The notes beneath the pieces are model-generated. The model did no database searches and was not told the DNA's origin. It was given only the letters and a program-made list of their open reading frames with translations. Positions 16,625-26,009 of a stretch of 64,000 nucleotides of DNA are shown piece after piece. The stretch is from assembly GCA_945912145.1 (NCBI GenBank), contig CAMEBF010000010.1, positions 20,827-84,826 of the forward strand, written 5' to 3'. The position numbers and the translations under genes are program-made. Origin of the DNA: an uncultured Clostridia bacterium. Its GTDB lineage: Bacteria > Bacillota > Clostridia > Oscillospirales > Acutalibacteraceae. Position 1 is the first letter of the stretch, and the number at the start of each line of letters is the position of its first letter.

Positions 16625-17746
16625 ATGCGGTTTTTACATATTTCCGATCTGCATCTGGGGAAAATGCTGAACGGTTATGATCTGTCGGAGGATCAGCAGT
16701 TTATACTTGGTGAGATTGGCAGGATCGCCGAAGAAGAGGCGGTTCAGGGCGTGCTGATTGCCGGCGATGTGTACGATAAATCCAATCCGTCCGCCGACGC
16801 GATGGGGCTTTTCAGCGGCTTTGTTTCGGCGTTGGCATTAAAGCGGATTCCCGTTTACTGCATCAGCGGGAATCATGATTCGGCAGGGAGAATTTCTTAT
16901 TTTTCGTCCCTGATCCGCGAAAAGGGGATTTATGTAACGGAGCAGTTTGAGGGAACCTTGCAGTCGTATACCGTTCGCGACGAATTCGGCGAGCTGACGA
17001 TTCATCTGCTGCCGTTTGTCAAACCCGTAACGGTGCGGGCTTTTTATCCCGACGAGAGCATCACGAATTATGAAGAAGCGGTCGCGGCTGTCTTGGCGCA
17101 TTCGCCGATCGATCCGTCGAAACGCAACGTGCTTGTCTGTCATCAACTGATCACAGGATCGTGCAAAAGCGGCTCAGAGGCGATGAGCGTCGGCGGCGTT
17201 GAGAATATCCCGGCTGATCTGTTTGATGACTTCGATTATGTGGCGATGGGACATATCCACGGCGCGCAGAGAGCCGGACGCGAAACGATGCGCTACTGCG
17301 GCTCGCCGTTGGCGTACGATGTGTCGGAGGCAGGACGGCAGAAGAGCGTTACGATTGTTGATCTGCTCGAAAAAGGCGACAGCGACGTCCGTCAGATTCC
17401 GCTGAAGCCGCTGCGGAATGTCGTCGCTGTCAAGGGCAAATTCCATGATCTGATGCAGCGTGAGCGGACGGACGATTTCGTCGGCGTCACCATCACGGAC
17501 GAGACGGTAATTCCCGACGCACGTCTTCTGCTGCGCACCGTTTTTCCGAATATGATCGCGTTCGGCGTCGAAAACAGCGTCGTGAAGACCGAGGAAATCG
17601 TGAACCGGCAGGAAAATATGGAAGAAAAATCGCCGATGGCACTGTTCGACGAGTTTTTCCGTCAGCGCAACGGCGAAAACGGCATGACGGAGGAGCAGGA
17701 AAGCATTATGCGTGCGATTTTTGAGAAAGCGGAGGCAGAATCATGA
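16625..17746 (+). CDS. sbcD: Exonuclease SbcCD, nuclease subunit SbcD (Mre11 family)
   Basis: 373-residue calcineurin-like Mn2+ nuclease of the SbcCD complex, which cuts hairpins and processes protein-blocked DNA ends. Metal motifs: HISDLHLGK, IAGDVYD, CISGNHDSAGR and MGHIHGAQ. The start at 16625 (MRFLHISD) is preferred over upstream in-frame ATGs because it has an AAAGGGTGA site and matches the family N-terminus. It overlaps sbcC by 4 nt. Confidence 0.95.
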   Translation: MRFLHISDLHLGKMLNGYDLSEDQQFILGEIGRIAEEEAVQGVLIAGDVYDKSNPSADAMGLFSGFVSALALKRIPVYCISGNHDSAGRISYFSSLIREKGIYVTEQFEGTLQSYTVRDEFGELTIHLLPFVKPVTVRAFYPDESITNYEEAVAAVLAHSPIDPSKRNVLVCHQLITGSCKSGSEAMSVGGVENIPADLFDDFDYVAMGHIHGAQRAGRETMRYCGSPLAYDVSEAGRQKSVTIVDLLEKGDSDVRQIPLKPLRNVVAVKGKFHDLMQRERTDDFVGVTITDETVIPDARLLLRTVFPNMIAFGVENSVVKTEEIVNRQENMEEKSPMALFDEFFRQRNGENGMTEEQESIMRAIFEKAEAES

Positions 17747-20352
17747 AACCGTTATTTTTGACCATGTCGGCGTTCGGACCGTATAAAGATCGGGTCGATG
17801 TCGATTTCCGTTCGTTCGGCGGCGACGGCATTTTCCTGATTACCGGCGACACGGGAGCCGGAAAGACCACGCTGTTCGACGCGATTTCGTTCGCACTTTA
17901 CGGCGAAGCCAGCGGCGGCAAAAGCCGCAAAAACAGCGAGACGCTGCGGTCGGACTATGCGCGCCCCGAAACCAAAACCTTTGTCGAGCTGACGTTTGAA
18001 CAGCAGGGAAAAGAGTATCGCGTTACACGCAATCCGAAATATACGTTACCGGGACGCAAGACGGCGGTCGGCGCGGACGCCGAGCTGATTCTACCCGACG
18101 GCAAACCGCCTGTCAGCGGCGCTAAGCAGGTGAATGAAAAGATCTTTGAGCTGATCGGACTGAGTCGCGACCAGTTCGCACAGACCGCCATGATCGCACA
18201 GGGAGACTTTTTGCAGATTCTCCACGCGAAAAGCGAGACGCGCACGGAGCTGTTTCGCAAGATTTTCAAAACCGATCTGTATGAACGGGTGCAGACGCTT
18301 TTGAGCGAGGAAAACAGCCGGACGGGGCGCGATCGCGAACGGCTGCGCACGGCAATCCATACGGCGGCAGAAACCTTGAATTTTCCTGAGGACTGGAAAG
18401 ACGCGGAAGCGTTCCGCGATTGCCTGCAGCGTGAAAATTTTGAAGAAATGCTCACACTGATCGGAGACTTTACGCAGGCGTCCCTGTCGAAGCGGGAAAA
18501 ACTGGAGAGGAACGCGGAAAAGCTGCAAAAAACGATTGAAGAGAACCGTGAACTGATCGCCGAACAGCAGCGGCTTCGCGAAATGCTGAAAAAGCTGGCG
18601 GCGGAACAGCGCAATCTGACTGTTCTGGAATCGAAAACGAAAAAGGTCAGTGAAACCCGTGTCCGTCTTCAAAGAAGCGAGGAGGCCGACAAGGTCATGC
18701 CGCTTGAGAAGCAGAAGCAGGCGAGAGAACGGGACGTGAAGCAGATTGCGTCGCGGATGACGGAAGCTCAGCGTCTTCTGGAAGATCAGACCAAGACGCT
18801 TGCCCTTGCGGAAAAAGAAGCGATCGACGCGGAAACGGCGGTTCAGAATGCCGAAAAAGAAAAGACGCAGGTGCTCGAATGGGAAAAGATTCTGCCGTTG
18901 CTCCGGGAGCTGCACACCTTGCGCGCCGAGAGAGAAAAAACGCAAAAGAGCGTTTTGCGCGCCCGTCAGATTGCCGATGAAACGACGGAAACAGAGCGGA
19001 ATTTGCGCAATCGTTATTTTTTAGGACAAGCGGGATTGCTCGCCGAAGCGTTGAAAGAGGGCGAAAAATGCCCCGTCTGCGGTTCGACGCATCACCCCGA
19101 ACCGGCGGTGCTCGACGCGGAAACGCCGTCAAAAGAAGCGGTGGAAAGTGCGGAGAAGAAAGCTGCCGAAGCGCGTCGTGTATTAGAATCACAGTCCAAT
19201 GTCGCCGCAGGATTGGAAGCGGCATACAAAGAGAAAATGCGGTCCTGCGAAGCGGCGGGGATTGATGAAAGTCAGGACATCGCGACGCTCGAAGTGAAAA
19301 TCAGGACATCGCGCGAACGCTTTGACCGAATTGATAAAGCGTTGGTCAGAGCCAAAAAGAACCGTGAAAAAGAACAGACAGCTCTGGCAAAATTGCAGGG
19401 TGAAATCGACACGCTTGCCGAGCGTCGTCTGCACGCGGAGAAAACGTCGCAGGACGCTGCGGCGGAATATGGGGCGGCACTGCATGAGCACGGGTTTGAC
19501 AGGGAAGAGGAATATCGCGCCGCCATCCTCGAACCGCTCCGGCAGAACGAGCTGAAAACCGCGATCAGGCGATACGACGAAATGCTCCTGGAATGCCGCA
19601 GCCGGATCCGTCAATGGGAAAAGGAGACGGAGAATCGGGAGCAGATCCCGATTGAAGAAAAAGAAAAGGCAAAGCAGTTTGCGGAGGAAGAGATTAAAAA
19701 AATTCAGCGCGAGCTTCGCGAACTCGATTCGTATATCGACGGCAGCAAAAAGGCCGTCGAGACGCTGCGCAGTACCGTCCGGGATTTCCGCGCGGTGACG
19801 GAACGCTATGTCGCCGTCAATTCGCTATACCGAACGGCGTGCGGTCAGCTCAGCGAACAGGCAAAGATCAGCCTCGAAGCGTATGTGCAGCAGTATTATT
19901 TCAATCGGATTCTGCTCGCCGCCAACGAGCGTCTGCGTTTTCTGACCGGCGGCGTTTACAGCCTGCGCTGTAAGACATCATCGGAAGATAACCGCACCAA
20001 ATCGGGACTGGATCTGGACGTCTTTGATGCGAATACGGGGAAACTGCGCGACGTGCATACGCTCTCCGGCGGCGAATCGTTTTTAGCGTCTCTGGCACTT
20101 GCGCTCGGATTGTCGGATACCGTTTGCAGCATGGGCGGCGGCACGGAGATTGACGCCATGTTCATCGATGAAGGCTTCGGCTCTCTGGACGAAACGTCGC
20201 TGCGGCAGTCGCTGACCGTGCTTGAGAGCCTGTCCGACGGCAAACGCCTGATCGGCATCATCTCGCACGTCGCGGAGCTGAAAGAGAGAATCGAACGCAA
20301 GATTATCGTGACGAAAGAAACAGATGGAAGTACTCTGAAATTAGAAACGTAA
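17743..20352 (+). CDS. sbcC: Exonuclease SbcCD, ATPase subunit SbcC (Rad50 family)
   Basis: 869-residue SMC-like ATPase. The N-terminal lobe has Walker A GDTGAGKTTLFDAISF. Two long coiled coils flank the zinc hook CPVC at about 443-446. The C-terminal lobe has the signature LSGGESFLASLALALGLSD and Walker B MFIDEGFGSLDE. It partners SbcD at DNA ends. Translation is coupled through ATGA. The stop is followed at once by repeat copy E, whose AAAAGGCTTCGCCTTTT hairpin may serve as terminator. Confidence 0.95.
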   Translation: MKPLFLTMSAFGPYKDRVDVDFRSFGGDGIFLITGDTGAGKTTLFDAISFALYGEASGGKSRKNSETLRSDYARPETKTFVELTFEQQGKEYRVTRNPKYTLPGRKTAVGADAELILPDGKPPVSGAKQVNEKIFELIGLSRDQFAQTAMIAQGDFLQILHAKSETRTELFRKIFKTDLYERVQTLLSEENSRTGRDRERLRTAIHTAAETLNFPEDWKDAEAFRDCLQRENFEEMLTLIGDFTQASLSKREKLERNAEKLQKTIEENRELIAEQQRLREMLKKLAAEQRNLTVLESKTKKVSETRVRLQRSEEADKVMPLEKQKQARERDVKQIASRMTEAQRLLEDQTKTLALAEKEAIDAETAVQNAEKEKTQVLEWEKILPLLRELHTLRAEREKTQKSVLRARQIADETTETERNLRNRYFLGQAGLLAEALKEGEKCPVCGSTHHPEPAVLDAETPSKEAVESAEKKAAEARRVLESQSNVAAGLEAAYKEKMRSCEAAGIDESQDIATLEVKIRTSRERFDRIDKALVRAKKNREKEQTALAKLQGEIDTLAERRLHAEKTSQDAAAEYGAALHEHGFDREEEYRAAILEPLRQNELKTAIRRYDEMLLECRSRIRQWEKETENREQIPIEEKEKAKQFAEEEIKKIQRELRELDSYIDGSKKAVETLRSTVRDFRAVTERYVAVNSLYRTACGQLSEQAKISLEAYVQQYYFNRILLAANERLRFLTGGVYSLRCKTSSEDNRTKSGLDLDVFDANTGKLRDVHTLSGGESFLASLALALGLSDTVCSMGGGTEIDAMFIDEGFGSLDETSLRQSLTVLESLSDGKRLIGIISHVAELKERIERKIIVTKETDGSTLKLET

Positions 20353-20357
20353 TGCTT

Positions 20358-20655
20358 TGCCAAAGTTCAAAGTGCAGTGTTCAAAGTGCAATGTCGGAAA
20401 AGGCTTCGCCTTTTGATTCATTATAAAAAGCGCGCCGCAGGCGTATAATTCAAGCCCGCAGGGCTTCCGAACCTCTTACTTCTGCACTCTTCACTCTTCA
20501 CTCTTACCTGTAAAACCAAAACGCCTAACGGCGTTTGCACCTACGGTGCCGGGCGATTACGAATCGCCCCTACAGGTTCGCCGTAAGCATTTTATAAAAT
20601 CCAAGCCCGCAGGGCTTCCTTAATTGCACTTTGCACTTTGAACTTTGCACATTCA
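20358..20655. repeat. Heptamer-plus-hairpin element, copy E (composite)
   Basis: Left part: words TTCAAAGTGCAG, hairpins AAAAGGCTTCGCCTTTT, GCGCGCCGCAGGCG and AAGCCCGCAGGGCTT. Middle: new 7-bp words ACTCTTC ACTCTTC ACTCTTA and hairpins AACGCCTAACGGCGTT, GCACCTACGGTGC and GGGCGATTACGAATCGCCC. Right: AAGCCCGCAGGGCTT again and words GCACTTT GCACTTT GAACTTT. It looks like two elements joined or nested. Confidence 0.8.
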
Positions 20656-20750
20656 TTTTTCGTCATTTTGTACAACGAGCAGCGCAAAAATTCATTGAAG
20701 TTGTCGGGTTCTATAAAAATGAAAAAGTTTGAATTTTTTTAGAAAAAATC

Positions 20751-20779
20751 TTGCAATTTGCGCATGAATATAGTATAAT
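20751..20779 (+). promoter_or_regulatory. Promoter of the S10-spc-alpha superoperon
   Basis: TTGCAA (20751-20756), 17-bp spacer, TATAAT (20774-20779). It sits about 315 bp before rpsJ and is the only clear promoter for the ribosomal block. Confidence 0.85.
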
Positions 20780-20785
20780 ATCCGA

Positions 20786-21093
20786 GCATGCGGAATAAAA
20801 GCGCAATAACTATGCCCTTTTGCCGTGTGTATCATGCGTTGATGTGGGATGTGGCTGCACGCTGATGCAGGGAACTCTCACGGAGTATGTCCGATTTTAA
20901 ACCGGGCGAAGATTGCCGACAAGGGGCGTTTCTGTGCCTTAACCGCGGAAAATGCTGCGTCGGCAGGTGATATTTTATTGCCGTCCCGGAAAGAATGTTT
21001 TTCCGGTTTTTAAAATGGAAAAACAAGAAACACCCGGGCGCGTTGATAAAAAATATCACAGAGAGCCCGCCAAATTGCTTAGGAGGCGTAAAC
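20786..21093 (+). promoter_or_regulatory. Long structured 5' leader of the S10 operon with attenuator-like hairpin
   Basis: About 308 nt without a plausible gene. It holds several GC-rich inverted repeats and a terminator-like hairpin, CCGGAAA (20986-20992) with TTTCCGG (21000-21006) followed by TTTTT, about 83 nt before rpsJ. Ribosomal operons often use leader RNAs that bind one of their products. Which protein would act here cannot be told, and I recognise no known leader class. Confidence 0.5.
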
Positions 21094-21405
21094 ATGGCAG
21101 TTAAGGAAAAAATCAGAATCAGACTGAAAGGCTACGATCATAACCTCGTCGATAAAGCCGCCGAGAGAATCGTAGAGACAGCAAAGCGTACAGGCGCTCA
21201 GGTTTCGGGTCCGGTACCCCTTCCCACCGAAAAGGAAGTCGTGACCATTCTTCGTTCCGTTCACAAGGACAAGGATTCCCGTGAACAGTTCGAGCAGCGT
21301 ACGCACAAGAGATTGATCGACATTCTCAGACCTTCCAACAAGACGGTCGAGGCACTGACGGGACTTGAGCTTCCCGCAGGCGTGGACATCGAAATCAAAC
21401 TCTGA
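21094..21405 (+). CDS. rpsJ: 30S ribosomal protein S10
   Basis: 103 residues, full length. [21 protein letters not shown] and the central [19 protein letters not shown] are diagnostic. S10 sits in the 30S head and doubles as NusE in transcription antitermination. The ATG at 21094 follows AGGAGGCG. First gene of the superoperon, behind the long leader. Confidence 0.98.
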   Translation: MAVKEKIRIRLKGYDHNLVDKAAERIVETAKRTGAQVSGPVPLPTEKEVVTILRSVHKDKDSREQFEQRTHKRLIDILRPSNKTVEALTGLELPAGVDIEIKL

Positions 21406-21418
21406 TCCATTCAATTCC

Positions 21419-21468
21419 GGTTATATATACTATTATATATACCGCAGGTCACGTTGACTTGTGTCAAC
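21419..21468 (+). other. Two hairpins between rpsJ and rplC
   Basis: GGTTATATATAC/TATATATACC (21419-21443, one bulge) and GTTGAC/GTCAAC (21453-21468) occupy the 89-nt gap, which is unusually long for this operon. They may be mRNA processing or translational control elements. Confidence 0.5.
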
Positions 21469-21494
21469 CAATAATCTGACAGGAGGAAAAACAA

Positions 21495-22130
21495 ATGCAA
21501 AAAGGTATTATCGGTAAGAAAATCGGTATGACTCAGGTTTTTGACGAAAACGGAAACGTCGTTCCCGTAACGGTCGTCGAAGCCGGTCCCTGCCCGGTAG
21601 TCCAGAAGAAGACCGTCGAAGTTGACGGTTACGCCGCAGTTCAGCTCGGCTTCGCTGTTCAGAAGCAGCAGCGTGTGACGAAGCCCCTCAAGGGTCACTT
21701 CGCTAAAGCTGACGTAGCACCCCAGAAGGTTCTCAAGGAGTTCAGATTTGCTGATACTTCCGCTTATGAGGCCGGTACGGTCGTTAAGGCCGACACGTTC
21801 GCCGCAGGTGACAAGGTTGACGTCATCGGCACGAGCAAAGGTAAAGGTACCGCGGGTGCGATCAAGAGATGGAACTTCTCCAGACTCAAAGAGACGCACG
21901 GTACGGGTCCTGTCGCAAGACACGCCGGTTCTTTGGGCGCTTGCTCCGATCCCTCGAGAGTTTACAAGGGAAAGAAGCTCGCAGGTCATCTGGGTGCCGA
22001 AAGAGTTACCGTTCAGAATCTTGACATCGTCAAGGTTGACGCAGAGAACAACCTCATCGCCATCAAGGGCGCCATTCCCGGTCCCAAGGGCGGCTACGTT
22101 GTGATCACAGATGCGAAAAAGAAAGCGTAA
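21495..22130 (+). CDS. rplC: 50S ribosomal protein L3
   Basis: 211 residues. It opens with GIIGKKIGMTQVFDENGNVV, the family signature, and carries the basic loop near VARHAGSLGACSDPSRV that reaches toward the peptidyl transferase centre. It is an early assembly protein at the 3' end of 23S rRNA. RBS AGGAGGAAAAAC. Confidence 0.98.
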   Translation: MQKGIIGKKIGMTQVFDENGNVVPVTVVEAGPCPVVQKKTVEVDGYAAVQLGFAVQKQQRVTKPLKGHFAKADVAPQKVLKEFRFADTSAYEAGTVVKADTFAAGDKVDVIGTSKGKGTAGAIKRWNFSRLKETHGTGPVARHAGSLGACSDPSRVYKGKKLAGHLGAERVTVQNLDIVKVDAENNLIAIKGAIPGPKGGYVVITDAKKKA

Positions 22131-22143
22131 GGAGGAATAAGAG

Positions 22144-22767
22144 ATGCCGAATATTAAAGTAGTGAATAAGGCCGGCGAGCAGGTTTCGGAAATCGCGCTG
22201 AGCGATGCGATCTTCGCCATCGAGCCCAACACCTCCGTTATGCATATCGCGGTTGTCAATTATCTTGCCAATCAGCGTCAGGGCACACAGTCCACGCTTA
22301 CCAGATCCGAAGTAAGCGGCGGCGGCAAGAAGCCCTGGAGACAGAAGGGTACAGGCAGAGCCCGTCAGGGTTCAACAAGAGCGCCTCAGTGGTATCACGG
22401 CGGCGTCGCTCTCGGCCCCAAGCCCAGAAGCTATCGTTTCACAATCAACAAGAAGGTAAGAAGACTTGCCATGAAGTCCGCTCTTTCCGCGAAGCTTGCA
22501 GCTGACGAACTGATCGTTCTCGATTCTTTCGAGCTGGAAGCCATCAAGACGAAGGAAGTCGCGAAGACCCTCAGCGCAATTGAGGCAGGCAAGAAAGCTC
22601 TTATCGTTCTTCCCGAAAAAGACGACGTCATCTACAAGAGTGCAAGAAACATCGCGGGCGTTAAGGTTTCTCTCGTAAGCACGCTGAATGTTTACGATAT
22701 GCTTAACTGCTCCAAGATCGTTCTTCTCAAGGATGCCGTTGCGAAGATCGAGGAGGTATATGCATAA
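22144..22767 (+). CDS. rplD: 50S ribosomal protein L4
   Basis: 207 residues. The loop GGGKKPWRQKGTGRARQGS lines the exit tunnel and is diagnostic. In some bacteria L4 represses its own operon by binding the S10 leader; whether it does so here is unknown, but the long leader upstream makes it a candidate. It overlaps rplW by one base. Confidence 0.98.
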   Translation: MPNIKVVNKAGEQVSEIALSDAIFAIEPNTSVMHIAVVNYLANQRQGTQSTLTRSEVSGGGKKPWRQKGTGRARQGSTRAPQWYHGGVALGPKPRSYRFTINKKVRRLAMKSALSAKLAADELIVLDSFELEAIKTKEVAKTLSAIEAGKKALIVLPEKDDVIYKSARNIAGVKVSLVSTLNVYDMLNCSKIVLLKDAVAKIEEVYA

Positions 22768-23060
22768 TGAAAATTGCTCAGGATATCATCATCCGTCCCA
22801 TCATCACGGAAGAGAGCATGGCGGAAGTCCCCGAAAAGAAATATACCTTTGAAGTCGCGAAGAGCGCAACGAAAATCGACGTTGCCGGCGCTGTCGAAAA
22901 ACTGTTCGACGTCAAGGTCGCCAAGGTCAACACGATGAACGTCAAAGGTCATAAGCGTACCTACGGCCGCTACACGGGCTACAAGTCCGACTGGAAGAAA
23001 GCGATCGTCACGCTGACGGAAGATTCCAAGCCCATCGAGTTCTTCGACGGAATGTTCTAA
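22767..23060 (+). CDS. rplW: 50S ribosomal protein L23
   Basis: 97 residues at the tunnel exit, where signal recognition particle and trigger factor dock. IIIRPIITEESMA and the KVNTMNVKGHKRTYGRYTG loop identify it. The start codon overlaps the rplD stop (TAATG), so translation is coupled. Confidence 0.97.
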   Translation: MKIAQDIIIRPIITEESMAEVPEKKYTFEVAKSATKIDVAGAVEKLFDVKVAKVNTMNVKGHKRTYGRYTGYKSDWKKAIVTLTEDSKPIEFFDGMF

Positions 23061-23079
23061 TTAACAAACAATCACACTT

Positions 23080-23147
23080 TTCAGGCGGTGACGTATGGAT
23101 GCCGACCGCTAAGCCGTCTGAAGTATCAATCACGCCCGGTTCCGGGC
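23080..23147 (+). other. Structured rplW-rplB intergenic RNA
   Basis: The 110-nt gap contains a hairpin with TTCAGGCGG (23080-23088) pairing to CCGTCTGAA (23114-23122), then a compact hairpin GCCCGGTTCCGGGC (23134-23147), 23 nt before the L2 start. Other gaps in the block are mostly 1-25 nt. Confidence 0.5.
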
Positions 23148-23170
23148 AAGAAAGGCGAGTGACTTAGAAA

Positions 23171-24004
23171 ATGGCTATTAAAGTCTATAATCCGACGACA
23201 AACGGCAGAAGAAATATGTCGGTTACAGATTATTCCGCGCTTTCCAAATGCGGCCCCGAGAGAAGCCTTCTTGAGCCTCTCAAGAAACACTCCGGACGCA
23301 ACAGCTACGGAAGAATCACCGTCCGTCACAAAGGCGGCGGAAATCGCCAGAAATACCGTATTATCGATTTCAAGAGAGAGAAATTCGGTGTCAAGGCAGA
23401 AGTAAAAACTCTGGAGTACGATCCCAACCGTTCGGCGAACATCGCGCTGATCGAGTATGAAGACGGCGTCAAGACCTATATTCTTGCGCCCGAGGGACTC
23501 AAAGTCGGCGACACGGTGGAAGCCGGTCCCGACGCGGATATCAAGGTAGGCAACGCGCTTCCCCTTGTCAATATCCCCACCGGTACGTTCGTTCATAACG
23601 TTGAGCTTTATCCCGGCAGAGGCGGCCAGCTGGCCAGAGCGGCAGGCAACGCCGCGCAGCTGATGGCGAAAGAGAACGGCTACGCTCTTCTCAGACTTCC
23701 CTCCGGTGAGCTCCGCAACGTTCCCGCAATTTGCATGGCGACGGTTGGTACCGTCGGTAATGCCGATCACGAAAACGTGAAAATCGGTAAAGCCGGCCGC
23801 ACCCGTCACATGGGTATCCGTCCGACGGTCCGCGGTTCTGTCATGAACCCCAACGACCATCCTCACGGCGGTGGTGAGGGCAAGTCCCCCATCGGTCGTC
23901 CCGGTCCTGTAACGCCTTGGGGCAAACCCGCTCTCGGCTACAAGACCCGCAAGAAGTTCAAGCGTTCCGATAAGCTGATCGTCAGACGCTGCAACGACAA
24001 ATAA
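23171..24004 (+). CDS. rplB: 50S ribosomal protein L2
   Basis: 277 residues. It contains [19 protein letters not shown] near the N-terminus and the C-terminal [19 protein letters not shown] with the conserved His needed at the peptidyl transferase region. L2 is a primary 23S binder that bridges subunits. Its upstream gap is the longest between genes in the block and is structured. Confidence 0.98.
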   Translation: MAIKVYNPTTNGRRNMSVTDYSALSKCGPERSLLEPLKKHSGRNSYGRITVRHKGGGNRQKYRIIDFKREKFGVKAEVKTLEYDPNRSANIALIEYEDGVKTYILAPEGLKVGDTVEAGPDADIKVGNALPLVNIPTGTFVHNVELYPGRGGQLARAAGNAAQLMAKENGYALLRLPSGELRNVPAICMATVGTVGNADHENVKIGKAGRTRHMGIRPTVRGSVMNPNDHPHGGGEGKSPIGRPGPVTPWGKPALGYKTRKKFKRSDKLIVRRCNDK

Positions 24005-24026
24005 TCGGGAAAGGAGCTATTAAGTA

Positions 24027-24308
24027 ATGGGTAGAAGTATTAAAAAAGGACCTTATGTACAGCCCAAGCTGCTCGAAAGAGTCCAGAAAATGAACGAAGC
24101 CGGCGAAAAAATAGTCCTTAAAACATGGAGCAGAAGCTCCACGATTTTCCCGGATTTTGTCGGCCATACATTTGCTGTTCATGACGGCAGAAAGCACGTT
24201 CCCGTTTATGTTACCGAAGATATGGTCGGTCATAAGCTCGGCGAATTTGCTCCGACAAGAACATTCAGAGGCCATGCAGGTTCTAAGACCTCCAACAATG
24301 GTAAGTAA
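24027..24308 (+). CDS. rpsS: 30S ribosomal protein S19
   Basis: 93 residues. It starts [16 protein letters not shown] and contains [21 protein letters not shown]; both are signatures. It binds 16S rRNA in the head with S13. AAAGGAGC precedes the start, 22 nt after rplB. Confidence 0.98.
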   Translation: MGRSIKKGPYVQPKLLERVQKMNEAGEKIVLKTWSRSSTIFPDFVGHTFAVHDGRKHVPVYVTEDMVGHKLGEFAPTRTFRGHAGSKTSNNGK

Positions 24309-24327
24309 GTCAAAAGGAGTGTAAAAA

Positions 24328-24666
24328 ATGGAAGCAACAGCAAAAGCGACTTTTGTGCGTATCGCACCTCGTAAGGTTCAGATCGTTCTCGACCTTATCC
24401 GCAATAAGCCCGCTGACGAAGCTATGGCAATCCTGAAGTACACGCCCAAGGCTGCGTGTGAACCTCTCGCAAAGCTTCTGAAATCAGCAATGGCAAATGC
24501 CGAAAACAATTTTGATATGGACGTTTCCAGACTGTACGTCGCCGAGTGCGCCGTCAGCCAGGGACCGACACTGAAAAGAATCAGACCGAGATGCAAAGGC
24601 CGTGCGTACAGAATCAACAAGAAAACGTCGCACATCACCCTTGTTCTCAGAGAGTCTGAAGAATAA
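24328..24666 (+). CDS. rplV: 50S ribosomal protein L22
   Basis: 112 residues. The core [18 protein letters not shown] and the C-terminal beta-hairpin [17 protein letters not shown], which extends into the exit tunnel, identify it. RBS AAAGGAGTG, 19 nt after rpsS. Confidence 0.98.
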   Translation: MEATAKATFVRIAPRKVQIVLDLIRNKPADEAMAILKYTPKAACEPLAKLLKSAMANAENNFDMDVSRLYVAECAVSQGPTLKRIRPRCKGRAYRINKKTSHITLVLRESEE

Positions 24667-24686
24667 TCGGGGAGGAGGACAAGTAA

Positions 24687-25358
24687 ATGGGTCAGAAAAT
24701 CAATCCTACCGGTTTAAGAATCGGAGTTATTAAAGACTGGGAATCCCGCTGGTATGCAGATAAGAAGGACTTCGGCTCCAATCTCGTTGATGACTACAAT
24801 CTTCGTGAGTACCTGCTGAAGACGCTTGCTCCCGCCGGCGTACCCAAGGTCGAGATCGAAAGAGATCCCAAGAGAGTTCGTATTAACATTCATTGCGCAA
24901 AGCCCGGCATGGTTATCGGCCGCGGCGGTGCCGAGATCGAGAAGCTCAAAGCGAAATGCAAAGAGATGCTCGGCGGCGACAAGGATGTTTTCATCAACAT
25001 CATCGAGATCAAGCAGCCCGATGTCAACGCGCAGCTCGTCGCGGAGAACATCGCCGGTCAGCTTGAAAGACGTGTTTCGTTCCGTCGCGCCCTTAAGCAG
25101 GCCATCGGCAGAACCATGAAACTCGGCGCAAAGGGTATCAAAACGCAGGTCAGCGGCAGACTCGGCGGCGCGGAAATCGCCCGTTCCGAGACGTATCATG
25201 AGGGCACGATTCCTCTTCAGACGATCCGTGCCGACATTGACTACGGCTTCGCTGAGGCCAAGACGACTTACGGCCGTATCGGCGTGAAAGTCTGGATCTA
25301 CAGAGGCGAGGTTCTTCACGATACCCGCAAAGTCAATTCAAAGAAAGAGAGGGCTTAA
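24687..25358 (+). CDS. rpsC: 30S ribosomal protein S3
   Basis: 223 residues. It starts [20 protein letters not shown] and holds a KH domain with [15 protein letters not shown] and the C-terminal [13 protein letters not shown]3 lines the mRNA entry channel and takes part in helicase activity of the 30S. GGGGAGGAGG precedes it. Confidence 0.98.
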   Translation: MGQKINPTGLRIGVIKDWESRWYADKKDFGSNLVDDYNLREYLLKTLAPAGVPKVEIERDPKRVRINIHCAKPGMVIGRGGAEIEKLKAKCKEMLGGDKDVFINIIEIKQPDVNAQLVAENIAGQLERRVSFRRALKQAIGRTMKLGAKGIKTQVSGRLGGAEIARSETYHEGTIPLQTIRADIDYGFAEAKTTYGRIGVKVWIYRGEVLHDTRKVNSKKERA

Positions 25359-25360
25359 TC

Positions 25361-25786
25361 ATGTTACTGCCAAAGCGTGTTAAATACCGCAGAGTACAAA
25401 GAGGCCGCCTTACAGGTAAGGCTACGCGCGGCAATAAGGTGAACTACGGCGACTACGGTCTGGTAGCACTTGAGCCCGCATGGATTACATCCAATCAGAT
25501 CGAGGCCGCTCGTATCGCGATGACGAGATACACCAAGCGTGGCGGTCATGTCTGGATCAAAATTTTCCCCGATAAGCCGATCACCGAGAAGCCCGCTGAA
25601 ACCCGAATGGGTTCCGGTAAAGGTTCTCCGGAATATTGGGTCGCAGTTGTAAAGCCCGGCAGAGTGATGTTTGAGATTGCCGGTGTCGACGAGGCAGTTG
25701 CCCGTGAGGCAATGCGTCTTGCCGCGAACAAACTTCCCATCAAGTGTAAGTTTGTAACGAAGGAAGAACAGGGTGGTGAGCAGTAA
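25361..25786 (+). CDS. rplP: 50S ribosomal protein L16
   Basis: 141 residues. It starts [16 protein letters not shown], with [21 protein letters not shown] in the centre. L16 positions the A-site tRNA. Only 2 nt separate it from rpsC, with the RBS inside rpsC. Confidence 0.98.
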   Translation: MLLPKRVKYRRVQRGRLTGKATRGNKVNYGDYGLVALEPAWITSNQIEAARIAMTRYTKRGGHVWIKIFPDKPITEKPAETRMGSGKGSPEYWVAVVKPGRVMFEIAGVDEAVAREAMRLAANKLPIKCKFVTKEEQGGEQ

Positions 25787-25989
25787 TGAAAGCCAGTGAA
25801 ATCAGAAAAATGTCCGCTGAGGAGTTGGATGCTAAGCTTCTTGAGCTGAAGGACGAGCTTTTCAAGCTGCGCTTCCAGCAGGCCATCAACCAGCTCGAAA
25901 ACCCCACACGTATCAGTGCCGTTAAAAAGGATATCGCGAGAATCCTCACGGTTCAGCGCGATGCTGAGCTGCACGGCACGGATGCCTGA
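25786..25989 (+). CDS. rpmC: 50S ribosomal protein L29
   Basis: 67-residue two-helix protein near the tunnel exit. [18 protein letters not shown] and FKLRFQQAINQLENPTRI are typical. Its start overlaps the rplP stop (TAATG), a usual coupling in this pair. Confidence 0.97.
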   Translation: MKASEIRKMSAEELDAKLLELKDELFKLRFQQAINQLENPTRISAVKKDIARILTVQRDAELHGTDA

Positions 25990-26009
25990 GTTAAGGGAGG
26001 ATATCGGTT

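Noticed and set aside
23088..23162. 24-codon open frame between rplW and rplB as a leader peptide
   Set aside because: GTG start without an RBS, no amino-acid run typical of attenuator peptides; the hairpin structure is the better explanation.
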